Shown here one piece after another: positions 29,585 through 38,201 of a stretch of 64,000 nucleotides of DNA. The notes below the pieces were generated by a model. That model was not told the origin of the DNA. It made no database searches and saw only the letters and a list, made by a program, of their open reading frames with translations. A program made the translations under genes and the position numbers. Position 1 is the stretch's first letter. Every line of letters starts with the position of its first letter. The DNA is from Marmoricola sp. Leaf446 (GTDB lineage: Bacteria > Actinomycetota > Actinomycetes > Propionibacteriales > Nocardioidaceae): the NCBI RefSeq assembly GCF_001424755.1, contig NZ_LMRF01000006.1, positions 531,300-595,299 of the forward strand, given 5' to 3'.

Positions 29585-29606
29585 GATCACGCGGTCGTAC
29601 GCCGGG

Positions 29607-30287
29607 TCAGCGACCCAGCCCGGTCTTGTCGACCTTGCGGTGGAACCGCATGCCGGCCAGGCCACCGACGATCGCGCCCAGCAGCGTGGCGAGGAGCACC
29701 GCGACCAGGGCGATGATGCCGCCGGTGGTGAGGTCGCCCTCGCTGACGGGGATGCGCGGGAAGCTGTTGAGCTGCGACAGCACGTTGTACTTGCTGCCGA
29801 ACACCGCCCCCAGCACGGCCACGACGATCGCGACGACGATCGCCCAGACCCACACGGCGACGCCCTGCTTGATGCCGTCGAAGCGCGCCATGCGGGCCGC
29901 GACGTAGCCGCCGCAGTAGTAGGCCACGAACAGCACGACCAGCAGCACGATGCCGCTGACGATGCCGATGGTGTCCGCCGACGACTTCGCGCTGCTCGCG
30001 CTGGTCGTGCCGGTGGACAGGCCCACGGCGGCACCGGCGGCCGTGGCGATCGCGGTGAGCAGCACGCCCACGCCGACGGCGGTCAGGAAGCCGAAGAAGG
30101 CCGACCCGATCTTGATGCCACCGTGCTCGGCACGCTCGCGCGCCACGACCTCCTTGCGGTCGGGGGTCACGACGTCACGCTCCCGGGAGCGGTCGGCGCG
30201 GTCGGGGTGGCCCGGGTCGCGGTCGGCGTCGAGGGCGTGGGCCCCGTCGTCGGAGCGATCGGAGGTGGTGCGGTGGGAGTCCCTCAT
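29607..30287 (-). CDS. Four-helix membrane protein, stress-cluster type, unknown function
   Basis: A 226-residue protein with a strongly charged Asp/Arg/His-rich N-terminal 55 residues and then four hydrophobic helices (about 60-85, 105-130, 140-165 and 190-215), with small polar loops. Its ATG at 30287 overlaps the stop of the PRC-barrel gene by 4 bases (ATGA), so it is translationally coupled to it. A general-stress or envelope function is suggested only by this neighbour. Confidence 0.75.
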   Translation of the reverse strand: MRDSHRTTSDRSDDGAHALDADRDPGHPDRADRSRERDVVTPDRKEVVARERAEHGGIKIGSAFFGFLTAVGVGVLLTAIATAAGAAVGLSTGTTSASSAKSSADTIGIVSGIVLLVVLFVAYYCGGYVAARMARFDGIKQGVAVWVWAIVVAIVVAVLGAVFGSKYNVLSQLNSFPRIPVSEGDLTTGGIIALVAVLLATLLGAIVGGLAGMRFHRKVDKTGLGR

Positions 30288-31243
30288 CGACGGTCCTCGC
30301 TCTCGCCCGTGGTGCCGCGCGTGCCGGTGGTGCCGGTCGTGCCGGTCGTGCCGGTCGTGTCGGAGTCGATCTGCTCCTTGCGGACCTGCTCGTCGACGGT
30401 CTGGTCCTCGGTGACGGTCTCGGTGCCGAGACGCACGCGCTCGACCGGGACGGTCTCCTTGTCGACGACGACGCGCTCCTGCTTCAGCTCGACCTCGTGC
30501 TCCTCCTCGGTGATGTCGCCACCGGAGACGGCGTCGCCACGGTTGGCGTCGGTGATCGGCTCACGCTCGATCCGCACCTCCTCGTGGCTCACGGGGACGG
30601 TCTGGGTGACGTTCTCGGTCACGACGTACTTGCGCAGCCGCGCCTTGCCGGCCGACTCGGTCTGCTTGCCGACGTTGACGCGCTCCTCGGAGCGGGTCAT
30701 GGCGTCGTCGGTGTTCGGGCCCGAGGTGTCGTGGCCGGCGCCGCGGGCGTCGTCACGGACGCCGTCGCGGTCGTGGTCGTGGTCGTGGTCGTGGCCCACG
30801 GTGCCGCCCGCGACACCGGCGGTGCCGGTGGTGGGGGTGGTGCCGGTCGTGTCGTGCGCGGCGGTGCGGCCGGTCGTGTCGCCGGTCGTGCCGCCGGTGG
30901 TGCGGCCGGAGTCGTCACCGACGCTGGAGACGCCGTAGTAGGCGAACAGCTCCTGCTCCTGCTCCACGTCGAGGTGACCGTTCTCGTCGTCGACGCGGGG
31001 GGCGTCCTTGACCTTGTCCTTGTCGTGGGGCACGACGATGTCGTCGCCCTGGACCTCGGCGCCGGACAGCGGCACGAAGCTCTCGGCGCCGCCGAAGAGG
31101 CCGGTCTTGACGGTGACCCACTCGGGGCGACCCGACTCGTCGTCGAGGAACACCTGCGAGATGGACCCGATCTTGGAGCCGTCGCGGCTGGTTACGTTGC
31201 CCTTGTTCTTGAGCAGGTTCTGGGCCTGGTCGGTGCTGATCAT
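30284..31243 (-). CDS. PRC-barrel and DUF2382 (YsnF/AvaK) domain protein
   Basis: A 319-residue soluble protein. The PRC-barrel is at 1-75 (VTSRDGSKIGSISQVFLDDESGRPEWVTVKTG). A low-complexity linker with TTG repeats and HDHDHDHDRD covers about 110-165. The DUF2382 domain follows with its paired motifs LRKYVVTENVTQTVPVSHEEVRIEREP and KQERVVVDKETVPVERVRL. The tail repeats TGTTGTTGT. Such proteins are stress-induced in related bacteria. GAGGGAG lies 6 bases before the ATG. Confidence 0.9.
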   Translation of the reverse strand: MISTDQAQNLLKNKGNVTSRDGSKIGSISQVFLDDESGRPEWVTVKTGLFGGAESFVPLSGAEVQGDDIVVPHDKDKVKDAPRVDDENGHLDVEQEQELFAYYGVSSVGDDSGRTTGGTTGDTTGRTAAHDTTGTTPTTGTAGVAGGTVGHDHDHDHDRDGVRDDARGAGHDTSGPNTDDAMTRSEERVNVGKQTESAGKARLRKYVVTENVTQTVPVSHEEVRIEREPITDANRGDAVSGGDITEEEHEVELKQERVVVDKETVPVERVRLGTETVTEDQTVDEQVRKEQIDSDTTGTTGTTGTTGTRGTTGESEDRR

Positions 31244-31313
31244 GTCGTTCTCCCTCGTGAGGTGGTGCGGATGGATGGTGGTGCGGGTGGTGCGGGTGGT
31301 GCGGTGGTGCAGG
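31244..31313. repeat. Short GGTGGTGCGG tandem repeats
   Basis: The 70-base gap between the TM-helix channel-like gene and the DUF2382 gene is made mainly of imperfect GGTGGTGCGG units; only the ribosome binding site of the DUF2382 gene is otherwise visible. Confidence 0.6.
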
Positions 31314-32150
31314 TCAGTAGCGGGGGCGCCCGTCGGCGTCGCCGGCCTGACCGTCGTACGGCTCGGAGTAGGTCTCGGTGGGCGCCGCGTCGACGAAGCC
31401 CGTGGTGGACCCGCCGCTCGTGCCGCGGTCGGAGACCTGGTCGCGGGCCTGCTGGGCCTGCTCACGCACGCTCGGGGCGGAGGCGGCGTGCTCGCGCAGG
31501 CGGGGCGCCTCGGCCTCGGCGTTGCTGAGGTAGCGCTCCCAGCGGTGCTGCATCGGCTTGATCAGCCCGCCGCCGGCACCGACGATGATCACGCCGGACA
31601 CGGTCGCGAGGATGGCGACGAGGACCGGGGTGGTGACCGTGGTGGCGACCCCGACCTGGTTGAGCGCGGCGATGACGCCGAGGAACAGGATGAAGACGCT
31701 GGCGGCGTTGGCGAGGAACGTGCCGTACGACAGCCCGCCGAGCGTGTTCTCGATGAGGCCCTTCACGGCGGCGGCCACGGCAGCGGCGACCACGACGATG
31801 ACGATGGCGACCACGAGGCTGGGCAGGAACGTGATGATCTGCGTCAGCAGCTCCGAGATCGGGTTGGGCCCGAAGACGCCGAACGCCATCTGCAGCACGA
31901 ACAGCACCAGGGCGTAGTAGACGATCTTGGCGACGATGTCGCTGGCGTCGAGCTTCGACTGGGCCAGCGCGCGCTTCACGCCACCGCGCTCGACGGCGCG
32001 GTCGAAGCCGATCTTCTCGAGCAGGCCGGACAGGGCCTTGCTGATCAGCTTGGCCACGATCAGCCCGATCACCAGGATCAGCAGGAAGGCGACGAGCTTG
32101 GGCACGAACTCGGCGATCGTGCTGAGTCCGTCGTTGAGTGCGGTCTTCAT
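31314..32150 (-). CDS. Membrane protein with conserved TM-helix repeats (mechanosensitive channel-like)
   Basis: A 278-residue protein with five or more membrane helices. Two copies of the conserved TM helix pattern occur (LVAFLLILVIGLIVAKLISKALSGLLEKIGFD and LVVAIVIVVVAAAVAAAVKGLIENTLGG), as in CmpX-type relatives of MscS, but the MscS beta domain is absent. The C-terminus is polar and Tyr/Ser/Thr rich. AAGGAG lies 8 bases ahead of ATG 32150. It probably heads the stress operon ending at 29607. Confidence 0.8.
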   Translation of the reverse strand: MKTALNDGLSTIAEFVPKLVAFLLILVIGLIVAKLISKALSGLLEKIGFDRAVERGGVKRALAQSKLDASDIVAKIVYYALVLFVLQMAFGVFGPNPISELLTQIITFLPSLVVAIVIVVVAAAVAAAVKGLIENTLGGLSYGTFLANAASVFILFLGVIAALNQVGVATTVTTPVLVAILATVSGVIIVGAGGGLIKPMQHRWERYLSNAEAEAPRLREHAASAPSVREQAQQARDQVSDRGTSGGSTTGFVDAAPTETYSEPYDGQAGDADGRPRY

Positions 32151-32464
32151 GCAGCGTGCTCCTTGCAGGGGGGTGACGACCTGCCGTGGGCAGGGCGGCA
32201 TGACCTGTCGGCACGGACGTGCGACAGGTGGACCCGGGGGCCGGTGGGCGACCGGCGCGGCGGGATCGGAGGGACACGCACGGCCGGGGACTGCAGCTCG
32301 TGCGGTTGGTGCTCCCCCCGGTGCCCGACGGCGTACGACGTAAACCGGGGGGTCGGCGGATTCGTGCACAGATCTGCAGTGCAGACCTGCGCAGGCCGCG
32401 GACGCTTCTCCGTGGCGGCCGTCCCGACGCAAGGTCTGTGCACCACACACTCTCGGGAGGAACC
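32151..32464. other. Intergenic region between divergent membrane and protease genes
   Basis: No gene is seen in these 314 bases. They hold TCTGCA-G-TGCAGA at 32373-32385 and a wider inverted pair GTGCACAGA (32364-32372) / TCTGTGCAC (32435-32443), both upstream of the secreted protease. These may be regulatory sites or a transcript fold; no riboswitch class is recognised. Confidence 0.5.
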
Positions 32465-33304
32465 ATGAAGCGCAGTCGACCGGCCCAGCTGGCCGTCGCC
32501 GCCGCCAGTGTCGTCACCGCGGGCCTGGCCCTGGCGCCGGTCACCAGCGCGTCCGCCGACGTCGCCAAGGACGGCAGCGAGGTGCCGACGTTCGCGGAGT
32601 TCAAGGCCGCGACCTACCAGGAGTCGTCCCGGCAGTACGTCGTGAACGGCGACGTCCCGGTGCGCGACACCAAGCTGCTCAAGGAGTACTACGACCACAT
32701 GGTCGCCACCGACGACGAGGCGAGCGGCAACGCCGGCCTCGTGGTCAACACCGTCTACGGCTCCGACGACCTCTGGTCGAGCACCGCCGCCCGCAACCTG
32801 ACCTACTGCGTGAGCAACAGCTTCGGCACCCAGAAGGCGGCCATCGTCTCGGCGATGGACCAGGGCACGGCGCTGTGGGAGAACCAGACCTCGGGCGTCG
32901 ACTTCACCTACGTCTCCTCGCACGACGCCAGCTGCCGCACCAGCAACACCTCGGTGGTGTTCTCGGTCGAGCCGACCACCACCACGCAGTACATCGCGCG
33001 GGCGTTCTTCCCCAGCAGTCCCAAGAGCCAGCGCAACGTGCTCGTCAACGCCGGCTCGCTGCAGAACAGCGGCTCGTGGACACCGGGCAACATCATGGGC
33101 CACGAGCTCGGCCACGTGCTCGGCTTCCGTCACGAGCACACCCGCCCCGAGGCCGGCACCTGCTTCGAGGACACCAACTGGCGGCCGCTGACGCCGTACG
33201 ACAACGTCTCGATCATGCACTACCCGCAGTGCAACGGCGGGTCGTCGAACCTGTCCTTCAGCGCCTACGACGGCTCGGGCGTCCGCTCGGTCTACGGCGG
33301 CTGA
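32465..33304 (+). CDS. Secreted zinc metalloprotease (metzincin type)
   Basis: A 279-residue precursor. Residues 1-31 form a signal peptide (KRSR, hydrophobic core, SASA cleavage). The zinc motif HELGHVLGFRH gives His213, Glu214, His217 and His223, and the Met-turn is SIMHYP (Met251), which together define a metzincin. Two to four Cys (TYCV, SCRT, GTCFED, PQCN) may form disulfides. A roughly 60-residue propeptide-like part precedes the domain. GGGAGG precedes the ATG. Extracellular; substrates unknown. Confidence 0.88.
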   Translation: MKRSRPAQLAVAAASVVTAGLALAPVTSASADVAKDGSEVPTFAEFKAATYQESSRQYVVNGDVPVRDTKLLKEYYDHMVATDDEASGNAGLVVNTVYGSDDLWSSTAARNLTYCVSNSFGTQKAAIVSAMDQGTALWENQTSGVDFTYVSSHDASCRTSNTSVVFSVEPTTTTQYIARAFFPSSPKSQRNVLVNAGSLQNSGSWTPGNIMGHELGHVLGFRHEHTRPEAGTCFEDTNWRPLTPYDNVSIMHYPQCNGGSSNLSFSAYDGSGVRSVYGG

Positions 33305-33326
33305 CGCGGGGAGGGACCCCCGACAC

Positions 33327-33363
33327 GGACGGCCCGCCCTCGGTTGCCCGGGGCGGGTCGTCC
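33327..33363 (+). terminator. Stem-loop after metalloprotease gene
   Basis: GGACGGCCCGCCC pairs with GGGCGGGTCGTCC (13 bp, one wobble, 11-base loop). Confidence 0.55.
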
Positions 33364-33377
33364 GTCCGTCGCGCCGG

Positions 33378-33383
33378 TAGGTT
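33378..33383 (+). promoter_or_regulatory. -10 box of leaderless oxidoreductase gene
   Basis: TAGGTT, 7 bases before ATG 33391. Confidence 0.55.
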
Positions 33384-33390
33384 GCGGGCC

Positions 33391-34974
33391 ATGGGAGCGC
33401 AGCGATCGTCGTACGACGTGGTGGTGGTCGGGGGCGGGCACAACGGCCTGACCGCGGCCGCCTACCTGGCCGGTGAGGGCCTATCGGTCCTGGTGCTGGA
33501 GCGACTCGGCCACACCGGCGGGGCGGCGGTGAGCGCGCAGGCGTTCCCGGGCCTCGGTGCCCGGCTCTCGCGCTACTCCTACCTGGTCTCGCTGATGCCC
33601 GAGCAGGTGGCGCGCGACCTCGACCTGCCGCTCGAGCTGCGCTCGCGCCGCACCGCGTCGTACTCCCCCACGGTGCGCGACGGCCGCCCCGTCGGCCTCT
33701 TCGTCGAGCACGAGGAGGGCGAGGCGACGCGACGCTCGTTCGCCGAGCTGACCGGCGGCGAGGAGGAGTACGCCGCCTGGCAGCGCTTCTACCGCGAGGT
33801 CGGCGACCTCGCCCGCGTCGTCGCCCCGACCCTCACCGAGCCGCTGCCGACCGCACGGGCGCTGCGCGAGCAGGTGGACCCGACCGTCTGGGACGCCGTC
33901 GTCGCCCGGCCGCTCGGCGAGGCGATCGAGCAGCGCTTCGCCGACGACCTGGTGCGCGGGGTCGTGGCCACCGACGCCCTCATCGGGACGTTCGCGTCGC
34001 TGAACGACCCGTCCCTGGTGCAGAACCGCTGCTTCCTCTACCACCTCATCGGCAACGGCACCGGCGAGTGGAAGGTGCCGGTTGGCGGGATGGGCGCGGT
34101 CACCACCGCGCTGGCGCGGACCGCGACCGGCCGCGGCGCGGAGGTCCTCACCGGCGCCGGCGTCAGCGCGATCCGCCCCGGCACCGACGGCGCCGCCTCC
34201 GAGGTGGTCTTCCACGACGGCGAGCGCGAGCACGTCGTCACCGCCGGCCGGGTGCTGGCCAACGTCGCGCCCTGGGTGCTGCGGATCCTGCTCGGTGAGG
34301 AGAGCACCTCCGGCGACAAGCCCTCGGGCGCACAGCTGAAGATCAACTTCCTGCTCTCCCGGCTCCCCCGGCTGCGCACCGGCCACGACGCCGCCGAGGC
34401 GTTCGCCGGCACCCTGCACGTCGCCGAGGAGTACTCCGCCCTCGAGCGCTCCTGGGCCGAGGCGGCCGCCGGCGAGGTGCCGTCCTCGCCCCCGGGCGAG
34501 TTCTACTGCCACTCGCTGACCGACCCCTCGATCCTCGGCGAGGACCTGGCCGGCCGGGGCGTCCACACGCTGACCTACTTCGGGCTGCACATGCCGACCC
34601 CGCTGTTCGAGGCCGACCGGGCCTCGGCACGCGAGGAGGCCGTACGCCGCGCGATCGCCGCGGTCGACGTACACCTCGACGAGCCGCTCATGGACTGCGT
34701 GCTGCGCGGCCCCGACGGCCAGCCGTGCCTGGAGGCCAAGGTGCCGCAGGACGTCGAGGACGACCTCGCCATGCCCGGCGGCCACATCTTCCACGGCGAC
34801 CTGGAGTGGCCCTGGGCCCCCGACCGCGCCGCCCTCGACACCCCGGCCCAGCGCTGGGGCGTGGCCACCGACCACGACGCCGTGCTGCTCTGCGGCTCGG
34901 GTGCGCGTCGCGGCGGTGCGGTCAGCGGGCTCGGCGGTCACAACGCCGCCCGGGCGGTGCTCGAGGAGCGCTAG
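33391..34974 (+). CDS. FAD/NAD(P)-dependent oxidoreductase, phytoene-desaturase/PYROXD2-like
   Basis: A 527-residue flavoprotein. The Rossmann motif VVVVGGGHNGLTAAAYLAGEG (about residues 10-30) and VLERLGHTGGAA bind FAD; the C-terminal FAD segment LLCGSGARRGGAVSGLGGHNAA matches amine oxidase/phytoene desaturase-like enzymes. No carotenoid genes are adjacent, so the substrate is unknown. It is preceded by a leaderless promoter; the ABM-domain gene follows 30 bases later on the same strand. Confidence 0.88.
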   Translation: MGAQRSSYDVVVVGGGHNGLTAAAYLAGEGLSVLVLERLGHTGGAAVSAQAFPGLGARLSRYSYLVSLMPEQVARDLDLPLELRSRRTASYSPTVRDGRPVGLFVEHEEGEATRRSFAELTGGEEEYAAWQRFYREVGDLARVVAPTLTEPLPTARALREQVDPTVWDAVVARPLGEAIEQRFADDLVRGVVATDALIGTFASLNDPSLVQNRCFLYHLIGNGTGEWKVPVGGMGAVTTALARTATGRGAEVLTGAGVSAIRPGTDGAASEVVFHDGEREHVVTAGRVLANVAPWVLRILLGEESTSGDKPSGAQLKINFLLSRLPRLRTGHDAAEAFAGTLHVAEEYSALERSWAEAAAGEVPSSPPGEFYCHSLTDPSILGEDLAGRGVHTLTYFGLHMPTPLFEADRASAREEAVRRAIAAVDVHLDEPLMDCVLRGPDGQPCLEAKVPQDVEDDLAMPGGHIFHGDLEWPWAPDRAALDTPAQRWGVATDHDAVLLCGSGARRGGAVSGLGGHNAARAVLEER

Positions 34975-35004
34975 GTTGAGGCTCCCCCTCACCCTGGAGC
35001 ACCC

Positions 35005-35301
35005 ATGAGCGTCCACGTCGTCGCCGTCATCACCGCCCAGCCCGGAGCCGAGGACGCGGTCCGCGCCGCACTCGAGGCGCTCGTGCCCCCGACCCGCGCC
35101 GAGGCCGGCTGCCTGTCCTACGAGCTGTCGGAGTCGCTCGCGAGCCCGGGCACGTTCGTCACCGTCGAGGAGTGGAGCGACCCCTCCGACCTCGACACCC
35201 ACCTCGCCACCGAGCACGTCCAGGCCGCTCTCGGAGCCGTCGGCGAGCAGCTCGCGGCCCCTCCCGCCATCCACCCGCTGCGCCCGATCCCGGTCGGCTG
35301 A
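35005..35301 (+). CDS. Antibiotic biosynthesis monooxygenase (ABM) domain protein
   Basis: A 98-residue ferredoxin-like-fold protein: VVAVITAQPGAEDAVRAALEAL, AGCLSYELSES and FVTVEEWSDPSDLDTHLATEHVQ are the family pattern of YgiN-type quinol monooxygenases and heme-degrading relatives. It probably acts as a dimer in the cytoplasm. It lies 30 bases after the FAD oxidoreductase, perhaps in one transcript; TAGGTT over the upstream stop (34973-34978) could be its own -10 box. Confidence 0.85.
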   Translation: MSVHVVAVITAQPGAEDAVRAALEALVPPTRAEAGCLSYELSESLASPGTFVTVEEWSDPSDLDTHLATEHVQAALGAVGEQLAAPPAIHPLRPIPVG

Positions 35302-35364
35302 GCGCCGGGGACCACCCGTTTTGCTGGGCGGCCCCCGGGGTTGGTAACGTTCCTCTCGCTTCAC

Positions 35365-35440
<76 letters not shown>

Positions 35441-35446
35441 AGACCG

Positions 35447-35484
35447 AGGTCAGGTCCCTCCGGGGACCTGGCCTTCGTCGTTCC
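35447..35484 (+). terminator. Terminator after tRNA-Lys
   Basis: AGGTCAGGTCCC-TCCG-GGGACCTGGCCT (12 bp, one wobble) followed by TCGTCGTTCC, the same tail as after tRNA-His. Confidence 0.75.
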
Positions 35485-35660
35485 CCAGGGCTGGCTGCAC
35501 CCCTTCCCGCGGTTCATCCCTGGCCTACCCTGGGGGCGCAGCGGTCGGGGCATCCCACCGGACCGCGCCAGGCTCGGCGGCGGAGATCCGCCAGGGGTCC
35601 TGTGTTGACCAGCTTGCGCAGTGGGTCTGGTCTGGGACCTCACCCACCGAGAGGCACGAG

Positions 35661-35993
35661 ATGCGCAAACTACTGGCCGGACTGTTCATCACGCTGATGA
35701 TCGTGGTCGCGAGCGCGACCCCGGCAGCCGCCGGAGGCAGCGGCGCCCTGTTCAAGAACTGCGGCCCCGGCAAGGCCGTGGTCCTGCACTGGCACAACTA
35801 CAAGTACGGCTACGTCGACATCTACTGGGTCCTGAACCGTTCGAACTTCCCGGGGAGCATGAAGTACGGCGGCTACTTCAACGCGGGCAACCATGCCAAG
35901 AACACTGGTCAGAGCACGATCTACCACGGATACGGGGCTACGGCAGCTCGCAGCATCGACCTCTACTGGGCCACCTGCACCAGCGCCTTCTGA
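35661..35993 (+). CDS. Small secreted protein of unknown family
   Basis: A 110-residue precursor with a clear signal peptide (MRKLL, hydrophobic core, PAAAG near residue 24). The mature part of about 85 residues is rich in Tyr, Asn, His and Gly (HWHNYKYGYVDIYW, YHGYGATAARSIDLYW) with just two cysteines (NCGPG and ATCTS), likely one disulfide. GAGAGG lies 6 bases before the ATG. Codon use is less GC-biased than in neighbours, suggesting transfer. I recognise no family; a secreted toxin-like or structural peptide is possible. Confidence 0.75.
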   Translation: MRKLLAGLFITLMIVVASATPAAAGGSGALFKNCGPGKAVVLHWHNYKYGYVDIYWVLNRSNFPGSMKYGGYFNAGNHAKNTGQSTIYHGYGATAARSIDLYWATCTSAF

Positions 35994-36083
35994 GCGGCCG
36001 CCGGCCCGGGTCGCCGTGTGTGGGGCTCGGGCCAGCGGACCGGGGGTCCCATCCGATGCGCCCACCTCGACGAACCACCACTC

Positions 36084-36839
36084 ATGACCCCGACCGCCTG
36101 TCCCCGTGACCACCGCACGGCACGACCCCAGTCCCCGCCGGGCGCTCGCCTCCGGGGTGGAGCCGCCGGCGCTCCGGGCCGCGTCCGTCGGGCGGCTCCG
36201 ACGGCTGAGCCGCTGTCCGTGCCCGAGGCGATGGACGCGGTGTTCCGGGGCGAGACGTGCCGCATGGTCCGCTCCGACGGCCGGGAGTCGACGGTCGACA
36301 CCGGGCTGTGGACCGGTGCACCGTCCCGGTCCGACGGCCGGCTCTTCCTCGACCCGTGCGGCGGCTCGACCATCGACGTCGGGTGCGGGCCGGGGAGGCT
36401 GGCCGGCGCCCTCGCCGACCGCGGGATCGCGACGCTCGGGACGGACATCTCGTGGGCCGCGGTCGAGCAGACCCGGGCTCGCGGCGCGACGGCCGTGCAC
36501 CGTGACGTGTTCGACCCGTTGCCTCGCACCGGCAGGTGGCGGCACGTGCTCCTCGCCGACGGCAACATCGGCATCGGCGGCAGCCCCGTGAGGCTGCTCC
36601 GCCGGGTCCGGCAGCTGCTCTACCCGACGGGCACGGCCATCGTCGAGCTGTCGCCGACCGACACCTCCCGCGTCCACGAGGACGTGCGGCTGCGCGTCGG
36701 CGACCGCGTGTCGCACGCGTTCGCCTGGGCCACCGTCGGGACGAGCGCCGTCCCCGGCCTCGCGGCGGCAGCCGGGCTGCGCGTCGTCTCGGTCGACGAG
36801 GTGGACGGGCGTACGACGGCCACGCTCGGCCTCGTGTGA
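36084..36839 (+). CDS. Class I SAM-dependent methyltransferase
   Basis: A 251-residue frame from ATG 36084. Motif I is TIDVGCGPGRLAGALADRG, followed by TLGTDIS and VLLADGNIGIGG. The first 45 residues (Arg/Pro/Gly rich) look poorly coding, and no ribosome binding site precedes the ATG; a GTG near 36219 (VPEAMDAVF) may be the true start, giving about 206 residues. The methyl acceptor is unknown. The DksA-like gene follows 46 bases later. Confidence 0.75.
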   Translation: MTPTACPRDHRTARPQSPPGARLRGGAAGAPGRVRRAAPTAEPLSVPEAMDAVFRGETCRMVRSDGRESTVDTGLWTGAPSRSDGRLFLDPCGGSTIDVGCGPGRLAGALADRGIATLGTDISWAAVEQTRARGATAVHRDVFDPLPRTGRWRHVLLADGNIGIGGSPVRLLRRVRQLLYPTGTAIVELSPTDTSRVHEDVRLRVGDRVSHAFAWATVGTSAVPGLAAAAGLRVVSVDEVDGRTTATLGLV

Positions 36840-36885
36840 CGACGCTCCGGCGACCGTGCCGGGGCGTGTTGGGTACTCGGTCCGC

Positions 36886-37239
36886 ATGGACGACGACAAG
36901 GCACGCACACTGCTCGCACGCGAGCGCGACGAGGTCGAGGGCCTGCTGCGCCAGCTCGGTCGCGACGAGGGCGAGGTCCGACCCGACGACGCGAACGACC
37001 CGGGTGACGCCGGAGACTCGGTCGACGCCGCGCAGCCCCTCGAGCAGGAGGAGCGCGACGACGCCGTCGAGGCCGGGCTGCGCGACAAGCTGGCCGCGAT
37101 CGATCGCGCGGAGCAGCGCCTGGCCGACGGCACCTACGGCCGCTCGGTGCTCAGCGGCGACCCCATCCCCGACGCCCGGCTCGAGGTCCAGCCCACCGCG
37201 GAGCTGACCGTCGAGGAGGCCGAGGCGCAGTCGCGCTAG
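36886..37239 (+). CDS. DksA/TraR-like protein lacking the four zinc cysteines
   Basis: A 117-residue protein. An acidic coiled-coil N-terminus (ARTLLARERDEVEGLLRQLGRDEGE) and LRDKLAAIDRAEQRLADGTYG lead into the zinc-finger region. There the usual CxxCGxPIPxxRLxxxP...CxxC reads SVLSGDPIPDARLEVQPTAELTVEEAE: the fold is recognisable but all four cysteines are gone. A binding role on RNA polymerase without zinc is possible. TACTCG stands 6 bases ahead of ATG 36886. Confidence 0.82.
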   Translation: MDDDKARTLLARERDEVEGLLRQLGRDEGEVRPDDANDPGDAGDSVDAAQPLEQEERDDAVEAGLRDKLAAIDRAEQRLADGTYGRSVLSGDPIPDARLEVQPTAELTVEEAEAQSR

Positions 37240-37301
37240 GGGCCCCTACAGGGTCGGACGACCGCCCGTCACCGGTGTTGGTGACGGCCCGCGCCCTCGT
37301 G

Positions 37302-38201
37302 CTACCGCACCTGGCCCCACACGTGGGGCCACCGGCCGCGGACGGCCTCGCGCTCGGGGACCGGCTGCAGCACGTTGCCCGACGTGGGCGGGGTGTCACG
37401 CCCGTCGAGGCCCATCCGCGCCATCAGCGGGGTGACGAGCGCGTCGAACACCCCCGGCAGCAGCCGGAAGCCCGCGACCATCACCGGGTTGCCGAAGCCG
37501 ACGTCCTTGTCCCGCCGCGGGCGGTCGAGCGCGGCCACGCACGCCTCGGCGACCTTCTCCGGCGTCGTCACCGGCGGGGGCGGGTTGCCGTGGTGGCCGA
37601 TCCAGGTCGCGGCGAGGTCGTAGATCGGGGTGTCGACACCACCTGGGGAGACCAGGGAGACCTCGACGCCGGGCAGGCTGCGCGCCTCGATCTGCAGCGC
37701 CCGGGCCAGACCGGCGACACCCCACTTGCTGGTGGCGTACGGCGACATCCACGGCGTGGACATCTTCCCCAGCACGGATCCCAGCAGCACCAGGGAGCCG
37801 GCGCGACGCTCCTCGAAGTGCCGGACCGCCGCCCGGGCGACGTTGGCCGAGCCGACCAGGTTGGTGCGCAGCACGCCCTCGAACACCTCGGGCGGCACGT
37901 CGTGGAAGCGCCCGTACGCCGCCACCCCGGCCGCGTGCACCACCCCGTCGAGACCGCCGTACGCCGTCACGGCCGACGCGAACGTGACCTCGACCGCCTC
38001 GTGGTCGCCGACGTCGGTGGGCAGCACCAGCGTCTCGGACGCGCCGCGGGCGGTGCACTCGCGGGCGACCTCCTCCAGCACCCCCTGCGACCGGGAGACC
38101 AGCACGAGCCGGGCACCCTCGACCGCCAGCCGGTGGGCGGTCGCACGGCCGATGCCGGACGACGCGCCGGTGACCAGGACTCGCCGTCCCCGGCCCGTCA
38201 C
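37302..38201 (-). CDS. Short-chain dehydrogenase/reductase
   Basis: A 299-residue SDR. The cofactor motif is TGASSGIG (about 11-18), followed by VHAAGVAAYG (NNAG position), Ser of LGSVLGKMSTPW, and YATSK for the catalytic Tyr/Lys. The extended C-terminus with a hydrophobic stretch (VMVAGFRLLPGVFDALVTPLM) suggests membrane association. GTG 38201 overlaps the dehydrogenase stop by 4 bases, so both are made together. Substrate unknown. Confidence 0.9.
   Translation of the reverse strand: MTGRGRRVLVTGASSGIGRATAHRLAVEGARLVLVSRSQGVLEEVARECTARGASETLVLPTDVGDHEAVEVTFASAVTAYGGLDGVVHAAGVAAYGRFHDVPPEVFEGVLRTNLVGSANVARAAVRHFEERRAGSLVLLGSVLGKMSTPWMSPYATSKWGVAGLARALQIEARSLPGVEVSLVSPGGVDTPIYDLAATWIGHHGNPPPPVTTPEKVAEACVAALDRPRRDKDVGFGNPVMVAGFRLLPGVFDALVTPLMARMGLDGRDTPPTSGNVLQPVPEREAVRGRWPHVWGQVR

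Noticed and set aside
32151..32464. Riboswitch in the 314-base gap before the secreted protease
   Set aside because: Inverted repeats exist, but no known riboswitch core could be recognised and the protease gene offers no metabolic link.
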